Shown here piece by piece: positions 51,014 through 58,862 of a stretch of DNA of 64,000 bases. Within the stretch, counting starts at the first letter, position 1. Every line of letters begins with the position of its first letter. The position numbers and the translations under genes were made by a program. The notes beneath the pieces are model-generated. The model was not told the origin of the DNA. It did no database searches and saw only the letters and a program-made list of their open reading frames with translations. Where the stretch lies: contig DYIU01000001.1 in the NCBI GenBank assembly GCA_020723485.1, positions 661,380 through 725,379 on the forward strand, written 5' to 3'. The DNA is from Acidimicrobium ferrooxidans. Its GTDB lineage: Bacteria; Actinomycetota; Geothermincolia; Fen-727; Anoxymicrobiaceae.

Positions 51014-51022
51014 TGGTATAAT
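51014..51022 (+). promoter_or_regulatory. Extended -10 promoter of LytTR regulator
   Basis: TGG-TATAAT, 22 bases before the start codon. No good -35 is seen, consistent with extended -10 use. The leader would be about 15 nt. Confidence 0.6.
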
Positions 51023-51043
51023 ATTCGCCGGTAGAAGGTGGTG

Positions 51044-51805
51044 ATGGTGGCAGCGGTATCTGACGCTCCTCACATACTCTTGATAGACGACGACCCGGAC
51101 CTGCTGAGCGTGCTCGAGACGGTGCTCACGTTCAGCGGCTTCCGCGTGACGCAGTGCGAAAACGGCGCTGACGGGCTGGAACGGGCCGCGGCGGACAAGC
51201 CCGACCTGGTGGTGCTCGACGTCATGATGCCCGGCAAGAGCGGCATCGAGGTCATGATGGACATCCGCGCCGACGAGGAGCTCAAGGACATACCGATACT
51301 CTTTCTTTCCGCGATCGGGAGTGAAGACGTGGTGGTCCAGGCCCTAAAAGGCGCTGACGACTACGTCGTCAAGCCGTTCAAGAACCTGGAGCTCGAAGCC
51401 CGCATAAGGAACATCCTCGAGCGGACTAAGCCCGCGAGGGCCGAAGCGCTGCGGGGCGAGCGCGCGCCGGAGCGCCTGGCGGTACAGGTGGGGGACGATA
51501 CGTACCTGGTCCCGCTGGACCAGGTCTACTTCATCGAGGCGTCCGGCAAGTACGCGTACGCTCACACGCGCAACAAGAGGTTCCTGACCAGCTTCAGCAT
51601 CGGGGAGCTGGATGACAGGCTCGCGCCCACCGGCAGGTTCCTGCGCGTGCACCGCTCCTACATCATCAACACCGACCGCGTCTTCAAACTGACCCGGGAC
51701 TCTCGCAAGAACCTGGTGATCGTGATGTCTGACGAGAAGAGCTCCGAGGTCCGGGTTAGCGATTCCTACCTGCAGTCCGTCAAGCAGAAGCTCGGGGTAA
51801 AGTAA
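51044..51805 (+). CDS. LytTR-type response regulator
   Basis: A 253-residue regulator. The receiver has LIDDDPD, phosphoacceptor VVLDVMMPGK, FLSAIG and VVKPF; a LytTR domain follows (YLVPLDQVYFIEASGKYAYA, RFLRVHRSYIINTDRVFKLT). It is a paralogue of the regulator at 23.5 kb with the same architecture. ATG 51044 follows GAAGG; the track uses an upstream GTG. It lies directly upstream of the WxL-like surface cluster and is a candidate regulator of it. No kinase is nearby. Confidence 0.93.
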   Translation: MVAAVSDAPHILLIDDDPDLLSVLETVLTFSGFRVTQCENGADGLERAAADKPDLVVLDVMMPGKSGIEVMMDIRADEELKDIPILFLSAIGSEDVVVQALKGADDYVVKPFKNLELEARIRNILERTKPARAEALRGERAPERLAVQVGDDTYLVPLDQVYFIEASGKYAYAHTRNKRFLTSFSIGELDDRLAPTGRFLRVHRSYIINTDRVFKLTRDSRKNLVIVMSDEKSSEVRVSDSYLQSVKQKLGVK

Positions 51806-51840
51806 CCGGGCCCTCCGCGCCCCGATTCGTTCCTTTTTTC
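51792..51840 (+). terminator. Weak terminator candidate after LytTR gene
   Basis: TCGGGG and CCCCGA enclose a 22-base loop with its own CGGGCCC element, followed by TTCGTTCCTTTTTT. The stem overlaps the end of the coding region. Confidence 0.35.
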
Positions 51841-51921
51841 AAGCATTCCATTCCATGGACGCTCAGTGCGTTCCCCCGTCGCACAAGGCCTCTACACTTC
51901 CGCCCTCGAAAAGCCGTTGTA

Positions 51922-51927
51922 TATAAT
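51922..51927 (+). promoter_or_regulatory. -10 element before first WxL-like gene
   Basis: A perfect TATAAT 64 bases before the start codon. No convincing -35 lies 16-18 bp upstream. Confidence 0.5.
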
Positions 51928-51991
51928 TGAAGAGAGCTCCTGGAATCTGTGCAAGTTCCTTTGATCCCTGACGCCGCGTCGAGGTTTCGTA

Positions 51992-52666
51992 ATGCCGCGC
52001 AGTCTCAAGACAGTATTCACCACCTTGACGGTGGCCGTTGCCGCCCTCTGGCTGGTCGTGGCCTTTGGCGCCTTCGCGTGCGCCCAGACGGGGTCGCAGC
52101 CGTCAGCTGACAGCGTGGCGCCGCCGGCGGTTACTGGCGCACCGACAGCCGACAGCTCAGCCCCGGTCGACAGCGCCCCGTCGGCCGACGTGACCAGGGA
52201 GTCGGACAGCCCTTCCGACGCGACCGTGCAGCCGGGGGAGGACTCGGTCACGGAGATGGAGAGGCAGGCCGCGGCGCCCCCAAGTATGCAGCTGGCCATT
52301 TCGTCATCGAGCGTGGATTTCGGGGGCGGTGCGCTCAACCCGCGTGAGACACCGTATACGCAATCACTCACCGCAACCATCAACAGCAACAGGTCTTGGC
52401 GGATACTGGTGACCAAGGACGGCGACCTCCACGGGGCGACTCAGACCATACCGTCCTCCGACTTCACGTTCTCGGCCACGGGCCCGGCTGGAAGGACCAT
52501 ATACCAGGCACCCGCCGGGACCCAGTTCGGCACCGACATCCGGGTGGTCGACGGGACCCGCGGGAGCAACCTGACGACCACCGTCAGCTACAGCCTGAGG
52601 GTCCCCTGGGAGCTCGAGCCCGACAACTATTCGGCCGTCCATACGTACACCGCGCTTCAGATATAG
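51992..52666 (+). CDS. Exported WxL-like surface protein, long form
   Basis: A 224-residue exported protein: signal peptide (VAVAALWLVVAFGAFACAQT), a 75-residue Ser/Pro/Asp-rich disordered region, then a beta-rich C-terminal domain (about 105-224). That domain starts MQLAISSSSVDFGGGALNP, has INSNRSWRILVTKDGDL and ends SLRVPWELEPDNYSAVHTYT. The W-x-I and W-E-L positions resemble the paired WxL motifs of Gram-positive cell-wall-binding WxL domains, but the match is partial. It is paralogous to the next gene. ATG 51992 follows GAGG. Confidence 0.78.
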   Translation: MPRSLKTVFTTLTVAVAALWLVVAFGAFACAQTGSQPSADSVAPPAVTGAPTADSSAPVDSAPSADVTRESDSPSDATVQPGEDSVTEMERQAAAPPSMQLAISSSSVDFGGGALNPRETPYTQSLTATINSNRSWRILVTKDGDLHGATQTIPSSDFTFSATGPAGRTIYQAPAGTQFGTDIRVVDGTRGSNLTTTVSYSLRVPWELEPDNYSAVHTYTALQI

Positions 52667-52902
52667 CGCTTTTCAGCCCGTTTCAGGGGCGCGGGGACCC
52701 CCAGATTCGTTCCGCAATCACCCGTATTCGTTACCTTATCTAACCCATTCGTCGATTCCGATGCCGCAAGGACTCAAGCGCCACTTCGGCGAACCCGATA
52801 TAGAGAGCGAATCGGAGCTCAGGCTGGGCACCGGGGATTCATCCACCTTTTCCGTACTCATCTCCTCTGCGTACCCAGCCTACCACCAAGGAGGTTTTGT
52901 TG

Positions 52903-53421
52903 ATGGGCAAGAGGACGAAATTGATGGCTCTTCTCGGGGTGGTCCTGGTGGCGGCGTTCATGCTGTTCATGGGGATAGGGTCATTCGCTGCGAACCCCGA
53001 ATCGGTCAGCGTCTCCGCGGCTGTCGCTGCGAGCATGCAGCTGTCGGTCAACACCAACACCGTGGACTGGGGCGGCGGTTCGCTGGCGCCCGGCAGCTCG
53101 TATTCTGATTCGATTACGGCGACCGTCAACAGCAACAAGCCCTGGAGCCTCGCGGTAAGCAAGAACCAGGACCTCACCAACGGCAGCAACTCGATAGCGT
53201 CGACGAACCTCAGGTACACCTCGAGCTCGTCGGACAGCCGGGTTAAGAACCTGGTCGGGACCCCGACAGAGTTCACGACCAGCGACGTCAACGTGTGCTC
53301 CGCCTGCGACCGTGGCGCCAACATGAGCCTGGACGTGAGTTACGGCCTGACGGTCCCGTGGGACGTCGAGGGCGGGCTCACCTACTCGGCGACGCACACG
53401 TACACGGTCACACAGCCTTAG
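52903..53421 (+). CDS. Exported WxL-like surface protein, short form
   Basis: A 172-residue exported protein: signal peptide (LMALLGVVLVAAFMLFMGIG) then one beta-rich domain aligned throughout with the preceding gene (MQLSVNTNTVDWGGGSL, VNSNKPWSLAVSKNQDL, LTVPWDVEGGLTYSATHTYT). It lacks the disordered spacer. WSL and WDV occupy the WxL positions. A CSAC pair could form a disulfide. ATG 52903 is eight bases after AAGGAGG. A 14-bp hairpin follows before the DUF916-like gene. Confidence 0.8.
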   Translation: MGKRTKLMALLGVVLVAAFMLFMGIGSFAANPESVSVSAAVAASMQLSVNTNTVDWGGGSLAPGSSYSDSITATVNSNKPWSLAVSKNQDLTNGSNSIASTNLRYTSSSSDSRVKNLVGTPTEFTTSDVNVCSACDRGANMSLDVSYGLTVPWDVEGGLTYSATHTYTVTQP

Positions 53422-53456
53422 TACTGCCCGGATCCAAGGGAATACCGTGTAAGCAG

Positions 53457-53491
53457 ACGAAGTCAAGGGGTGACGAGCCCCTTGACTTCGT
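53457..53491 (+). terminator. Strong intercistronic hairpin
   Basis: ACGAAGTCAAGGGG and its exact complement form a 14-bp stem with a 7-base loop, ending 13 bases before the next start codon. No U-tract follows, so it may be an attenuator or mRNA processing/stability element rather than a full terminator. Confidence 0.82.
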
Positions 53492-53504
53492 TATGGAGTT
53501 AGAG

Positions 53505-54704
53505 ATGAAGAGGATCATCGGGCTGCTCTGCATGGTCGCCGCGCTGGTATCCATCACATCCTCGAGGGCCGCGGCCCAGGCGGAGTTCGACATCAAGATA
53601 TACCCCTCGAAGCTGGAGCTCGCCGGCGACCCCGGTTCGGCGCAGGATTTCGTCATCAACGTCGAGAACCAGGGGACCCAGGACCAGTCGCTCCGCGTCT
53701 ACTTCAACGATTACCTGATAAAGCCCAATAACGACTTCGTCTTCAAGGAACCGGGCCACTACTCGTATTCCTGCGCTAAGTGGCTGTCAACGGACTCCCC
53801 ATCGGTGGAATCGCCGGCGGGGACCACGGTGCAGAAGACCTTCCGCCTGGAGGTCCCGGACGGCGCCGAGCCGGGAGGCCACTACGGGGTCATATTCTTC
53901 GAGCAGGTCCCGCCGGGAGACGAGCCGGTCATCGCCCAGGGACGAATCGGAGTGGTGACCCTCGTGACGGTCCCCGGGGAGATAATCCGGAAGGGTACGA
54001 TCGAGTCGGTCTCGGTGAACAGCTCGTGGTTCTGGCCGAGCAAGAAGGTCCTTGCCGGGCCGAAGAGGGTGACGCGAGCGCGGGTCGTCTTCAAGAACGA
54101 GGGAAACGTGCACCTCACGGTAAAGGGCAAGGTCACCTACACCCCGACGTTCGGTTGGGGCACCGGCAGCGTCGACCTCGGCGAGATAACGGTCCTGCCC
54201 AAGACCAAACGCTACATGGACGCGGTTATACTAAACCCGCCGCTATTCGGCTCGTACAAGGTGGCCGCGGAGGTCTCCTACGGCCCCAGCCTGGACGTGT
54301 TCGACACGACGGTCACCAGTGAGGGCACGTTCCACCAGTACCCGTTCTTCTGGCTGGCGATCCTGGTGGCGGTCGTTCTCCTGGTAGTCGGGCTCATAAT
54401 CCTCCTCCGCGTGCTGCGCCGCCGGCGAAAGGGAGTCAGGGAGAAGGAGCCTGATAAGGGTCCGGAGGAAGGCGACGATGAAGCTTCCGCCGAGGAGGAA
54501 GAAGGCGGGAAGGGGTCCGGGGAGGAGGCCGCGGACGAAGAAAGGGTCGAGGAGGAGGAAGAAAGCGCCGATTCTGAAGGTGGCGGCGATCAGGAAGAGC
54601 CCGGCTCCGCTGGTGAAGAACAGGAACAGGCGGAAACGAGCGGACCCGGGAGTGACGATTTCCAACTGAGGAACTCGAGCAAGCTGTTCGATCCGGAGGA
54701 TTGA
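53505..54704 (+). CDS. DUF916/WxIP-like membrane-anchored surface protein
   Basis: A 399-residue protein: signal peptide (IIGLLCMVAALVSITSSRAAAQ), an Ig-like N-terminal domain (FDIKIYPSKLELAGDPGSAQ), a second beta domain containing PGGHYGVIFFEQVPPG, then a membrane helix (FFWLAILVAVVLLVVGLIILL) and a very acidic tail of about 90 residues. Order and topology match DUF916-type WxL-interacting proteins, which bind peptidoglycan and a WxL partner. The start is ATG 53505 (GGAG upstream), just past the hairpin; ATG 53493 is possible. The next gene starts two bases after its stop. Confidence 0.8.
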   Translation: MKRIIGLLCMVAALVSITSSRAAAQAEFDIKIYPSKLELAGDPGSAQDFVINVENQGTQDQSLRVYFNDYLIKPNNDFVFKEPGHYSYSCAKWLSTDSPSVESPAGTTVQKTFRLEVPDGAEPGGHYGVIFFEQVPPGDEPVIAQGRIGVVTLVTVPGEIIRKGTIESVSVNSSWFWPSKKVLAGPKRVTRARVVFKNEGNVHLTVKGKVTYTPTFGWGTGSVDLGEITVLPKTKRYMDAVILNPPLFGSYKVAAEVSYGPSLDVFDTTVTSEGTFHQYPFFWLAILVAVVLLVVGLIILLRVLRRRRKGVREKEPDKGPEEGDDEASAEEEEGGKGSGEEAADEERVEEEEESADSEGGGDQEEPGSAGEEQEQAETSGPGSDDFQLRNSSKLFDPED

Positions 54705-54705
54705 G

Positions 54706-57700
54706 ATGACCGGGAGCGCCAGGAGAGCGATAACGGGAGTGGCGGTCGTGCTGCTGGCGGTCGGCTTCCTGGCGTTCACGGCACCCGCCTCGAGGGCGAC
54801 CGGCTCGGGCGGCGGGTACACCTGGATACAGCAGGGGCCGGCGCCCGGCGGACACGCCATCACCGGTATGAGCGCGCTCGATGCTTCCAGGGTATGGTCC
54901 GTGGGAAACGCGGGCTCGGTCTTCTTCTGGAACGGGAGCACCCTCACCGAGTCATGGAGCGGGACGGACAACGACCTCTATGACGTCTCCGCGTTGAGCG
55001 AGGGGACAGGCTCCAGGGTGTGGGCCGTCGGAGAAGGAGCGGTCATCCGCTACTACAACGGGACCAGCTGGGTCGGACAGGCCAGTCCCAACCTGGGTTA
55101 CAGCTACGACCTGTGGTCAGTGGCCGCCGTGAGGACCGGTACCAACACCTACCGCGCGTGGGCCGTCGGGGCAACCGACGGCTTCCACAACGCCATAATC
55201 CTCTACTACAACGGGACCTCCTGGGCGCTTGACGAGAACTATGCGACCGGCCAGTTCAACGCAGTCGAGGCCGTCCGCATCGGGACCACGAACTACGTGT
55301 GGGCCGCGGGCAGCGACTACGAGCTGGTGTCCGGGAACCACGGGCGCGTGATGTTCTCCAACGGGACCGGCACCTGGACGTCCAGGAACACCGACTACGC
55401 GCTGATGTCAGTGGACGCGGTGGACCAGAACAACATGTTCGGGGTCGAGTGGGACGGCACCGTCCTGAGCTCCACCGACGGAGGTTTCAACTGGAGCCCG
55501 ATGTTCACCGACTGGTGGCCCGCGAGCGTCAACGCGTCGGCGACCAACAACCTGTGGGTGGTGGGCTGGGAAGGAAACGCGAGGTACTACAACGGGAGCT
55601 GGGGCACGACGACGACCGTGACGGATAAGGACCTTTTCGACGCCTCGGTGCTGGGCGCGGCGAGCGTCTTCGCTGGAGGAGACCAGAGGTTCCTGACCTA
55701 CTCCGGCACGTGGTCCACGGAGGTCGGCGGGTCTACTCAGACCCTGTACGGCATCGATGGTTACAGCGCGAGCAGCGTATGGGTCGGCGGGGACAACGAC
55801 CCAACTTTCGGGAACGTCTCCTACACGACGAACGGCGGGGCGTCATGGGCCTCCCGCCCCACCCCTAACCTCCCCTCAATCAGGGGCGTGTCGGCGATAA
55901 ACGCGAGCAACGTCTGGGTCTGCGGGGTGCGCTACATATACAGGTGGAACGGGAGCTCCTGGGTCCAGCAGCTGAGCGCGAACCTCACCGTGCGTGGGAT
56001 CTCGATGGCTTCGACCACGCGCGGCTGGGCCGTGACCGATAACCAGAGGATCCGCTACTACAACGGCAGCAACTGGAACTCGATGTATAACCCTAACAAC
56101 GACCTATACGCCGTCACGGCGGCTTCCACGACGCGGGTCTGGGCGGTCGGCGCAGGCGGCGGGATATGGCGCACGACCACCGGGGGCACCGCCTTCAGCC
56201 AGCAGTCGAGCCCGACCACGAGCGACCTCTACGGGGTGCATGCCCCCAACACCACGACGGTCTGGGCGGTGGGCGCGGGCGGAACCATCATCTATACGAC
56301 AGACGCGGGTGTGAACTGGGCGAGCCAGGACAGCGGCGTGACTGACAACCTGAGGGGCGTGTACGCGTTCGACGCCAACACCGCCTGGGCGGTGGGCGAC
56401 AACGGGACGATAGTCTACACCTCTGACGCCGGCCAGACATGGACCGAGCAGGAGAACCCCCTGACATACAACCTGAACGCGGTCTGGGTATACGACGCGA
56501 ACAACATCTGGGCGGTGGGCGAGGGCGGGACCATACTGTTCGCCGACCCCCCGTACGTAAAGGACGTGGCGCCGCGCTACGCCGCCCCAGGGGCGACGGT
56601 GGAGGCCGTTGTGTACGGCGGATACACACACTTCGACGAGTTCGCCAGCGTGATCGACATGGGTGAGGGCGTCACCGCAGTTCCCGTGCACAACCTCGAC
56701 AACTCGAACACGTGGCTCGCCGCGCAGGTCACCGTCGACCCGGACGCGGAGCCCGGCCCGAGGGACGTCACCGTGACCACCGGCGACGAGGTGGCGGTTC
56801 CGCTCGAGGGAGGGTTCGTTGTCGGAGACCAGCCGTCCATCGCCGGTGCTTCGCCCGGCGCCGGGGCCAGGGGCCAGACGCTGGACGTCGAGATAACCGG
56901 GAGCGCCTCCGGCTTCAACGAGACCAGCCAGGCGCAACTCGGCATGGGAGTGAGCGTTAACTCGGTGACCTGCACCGCGCCCGACAGGGTCACGGCGAAC
57001 GTGACCATCGACCCGGACGCCTCGGCGGGTGCCCGGGACGTGAACGTCGTCACGGGGACGGAGGTCCCGCTCGCGCTGCCGGGCGGGTTTAACGTGCTCG
57101 AGCCCCCGACCGTAACCGGTCTGTCACCGGGCACGGGGAAGCCGGGCACGATGGTGACCATCGAGGGAAGCGGCTTCGGCGCCGAGCGCTCTTACCTTGG
57201 CGGGCACGCGGTCTCGACCGTCGATTTCAACGGGACCCCGGCGGGTGCCTATACGGAGTGGACGGACACCCGGATAGTCTGTGAGGTCCCGGCGAGTGTC
57301 GAGACCGGGCCGGTGGTCGTGAACACCCCGGGCGGAGCCTCCGACCCCGACAGGGTGTTCACCGCAGCCTCCGGGTCATGGTACCTGGCGGAGGGGACGA
57401 CGGCGTGGGGGTTCGAAACGGAGATAGCGATCGTCAATCCCAACGCCGACGAGGTCGCTGTCAGGGTGACGTACTTCACGCCTGACGGCCCGGTGGGCAG
57501 GCCGGACATCACAATGCCTCCCAACAGCAGGGTCACCATCAACCCCGCGAGCGAGGACAACCTCGCCGCCACCGACTTCTCGACCAGGGTGGAGTGCCTC
57601 GGGGGAGAGGACATCGCGGCCGACAGGACCATGTACTGGCGCGGCGAGGGGGCGGCCGGTTCCGAGGGCCATGCGTCCATCGGCGCGACGGCGCCGTCGA

Positions 57701-58647
57701 CGACCTGGTACCTGGCCGAGGGCTCCTCCGCCTGGGGCTTCGAGACCTGGCTGACTGTCCAGAACCCGGGCGCCGGCGATGCCACGTGCCAGGTGACGTA
57801 TATGACTGAGGGTTGGGGCCAGCAGACCGTGACCAAGACGGTGCCCGCCGGCTCGCGGCGCAGCTTCAACATAGCGGATGACATCGGGGCGAAAGACTCC
57901 TCCATAAGGGTCGTAGCCGACGTGCCGGTGGTCGCGGAGCGCTCCATGTACCGTAACAACCGCCGCGAGGGGCACAACTCCATCGGCGTGAACGAGCTGT
58001 CCAGGAACTACTACCTGGCCGAAGGTACGACGGCGTGGGGCTTCACCACCTACCTCACCCTGCAGAACCCGAACAAGGACGCCGCCCAGGTCACCCTCAC
58101 CTACATGACCCCCGACGGCCAGTCCAAGCAGCCTACGCTCACCGTGCCCGGCAACAGCCGGAGGACCGTCAAGGTGAACGACGCCCTTCCCGGCACGGAC
58201 CTCTCCACCCGCGTAGAGAGCGACCTGCCGTTAGCGGCGGAGCGCGCCATGTACTGGGACCCCGGAACCGGGGAGGCGTGCCACGACTCGGTCGGAGCGA
58301 GCTCCCCGGCCATGCAGTGGTGGCTTCCCGGCGGGCACAGCGGCCACGGCCCCGGGGAGAGGACGTTCGAGACCTGGACCTGCGTGCAGAACCCGAACGA
58401 GGTTCCCGTGCAGGTGCGGGTAACCTACCTGACCCCCGGAGGCACCGGGAACAAGAGCTTCACCGACACGATACCGGCCGGCCGGAGGATGACCTATGAC
58501 ATGGCCAGGCTCATCACGAACGGGAGCGCCGGCATCAAGGTGGAGAGCCTGACGCCGGGCGGCGGGGTCGTGGTCGAGCGTTCGATGTACTGGGACAACC
58601 GCTCGGCGGGCACGGACACCATCGGCGGCCGCTCCCTCTCGTTCTAG
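54706..58647 (+). CDS. Giant secreted beta-propeller/TIG/repeat protein
   Basis: A 1313-residue exported protein, probably a surface adhesin or scaffold. After a signal peptide (GVAVVLLAVGFLAFTAPASRA) come about 13 Ycf48/BNR-like propeller repeats (50-620) of the type VWAVGAGGTIIYTTD, enough for two propellers. Three IPT/TIG-like Ig domains follow (625-880, such as PTVTGLSPGTGKPGTMVTIE), then four C-terminal repeats of 90-105 residues, three starting YLAEG(T/S)(T/S)AWGF. There is no LPXTG motif and no membrane anchor. It is translationally coupled to the DUF916-like gene (TGAGATG), linking it to the WxL-like complex. A MITE-like element begins eight bases after its stop. Confidence 0.88.
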   Translation: MTGSARRAITGVAVVLLAVGFLAFTAPASRATGSGGGYTWIQQGPAPGGHAITGMSALDASRVWSVGNAGSVFFWNGSTLTESWSGTDNDLYDVSALSEGTGSRVWAVGEGAVIRYYNGTSWVGQASPNLGYSYDLWSVAAVRTGTNTYRAWAVGATDGFHNAIILYYNGTSWALDENYATGQFNAVEAVRIGTTNYVWAAGSDYELVSGNHGRVMFSNGTGTWTSRNTDYALMSVDAVDQNNMFGVEWDGTVLSSTDGGFNWSPMFTDWWPASVNASATNNLWVVGWEGNARYYNGSWGTTTTVTDKDLFDASVLGAASVFAGGDQRFLTYSGTWSTEVGGSTQTLYGIDGYSASSVWVGGDNDPTFGNVSYTTNGGASWASRPTPNLPSIRGVSAINASNVWVCGVRYIYRWNGSSWVQQLSANLTVRGISMASTTRGWAVTDNQRIRYYNGSNWNSMYNPNNDLYAVTAASTTRVWAVGAGGGIWRTTTGGTAFSQQSSPTTSDLYGVHAPNTTTVWAVGAGGTIIYTTDAGVNWASQDSGVTDNLRGVYAFDANTAWAVGDNGTIVYTSDAGQTWTEQENPLTYNLNAVWVYDANNIWAVGEGGTILFADPPYVKDVAPRYAAPGATVEAVVYGGYTHFDEFASVIDMGEGVTAVPVHNLDNSNTWLAAQVTVDPDAEPGPRDVTVTTGDEVAVPLEGGFVVGDQPSIAGASPGAGARGQTLDVEITGSASGFNETSQAQLGMGVSVNSVTCTAPDRVTANVTIDPDASAGARDVNVVTGTEVPLALPGGFNVLEPPTVTGLSPGTGKPGTMVTIEGSGFGAERSYLGGHAVSTVDFNGTPAGAYTEWTDTRIVCEVPASVETGPVVVNTPGGASDPDRVFTAASGSWYLAEGTTAWGFETEIAIVNPNADEVAVRVTYFTPDGPVGRPDITMPPNSRVTINPASEDNLAATDFSTRVECLGGEDIAADRTMYWRGEGAAGSEGHASIGATAPSTTWYLAEGSSAWGFETWLTVQNPGAGDATCQVTYMTEGWGQQTVTKTVPAGSRRSFNIADDIGAKDSSIRVVADVPVVAERSMYRNNRREGHNSIGVNELSRNYYLAEGTTAWGFTTYLTLQNPNKDAAQVTLTYMTPDGQSKQPTLTVPGNSRRTVKVNDALPGTDLSTRVESDLPLAAERAMYWDPGTGEACHDSVGASSPAMQWWLPGGHSGHGPGERTFETWTCVQNPNEVPVQVRVTYLTPGGTGNKSFTDTIPAGRRMTYDMARLITNGSAGIKVESLTPGGGVVVERSMYWDNRSAGTDTIGGRSLSF

Positions 58648-58654
58648 AGAGGCG

Positions 58655-58813
58655 CCGCAGGTTTGAATCACACTGACAACAGTCGTTGACAGACGCATTC
58701 AGTGACCACGGAAATCAAAGAGAATCGGGCAAGAAAGCCGCAGCGGGCGTTAATCCTGTTGTCATGAGCGACAGGTGATAAAAACGGTTAACTGTTGAGA
58801 TTCAAACCTGCGG
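58655..58813 (+). mobile_element. 159-bp MITE-like element, copy 2
   Basis: The same 15-bp terminal inverted repeats (CCGCAGGTTTGAATC) and length as copy 1, in opposite window orientation but the same orientation relative to the gene it follows. Shared internal blocks include ACACTGACAACAGTCGTT and GAAAGCCGCA. Confidence 0.9.
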
Positions 58814-58862
58814 TACCACCAATGATATCGCGCTCTCTGCCGAGGTGTCAGCCCGTTCTTTC

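Noticed and set aside
52761-53108. ORF starting ATGCCGCAAGG between the two WxL-like genes
   Set aside because: It loses similarity to the first gene after a few codons and runs through the second gene out of frame. It is kept only as a sign of duplication.
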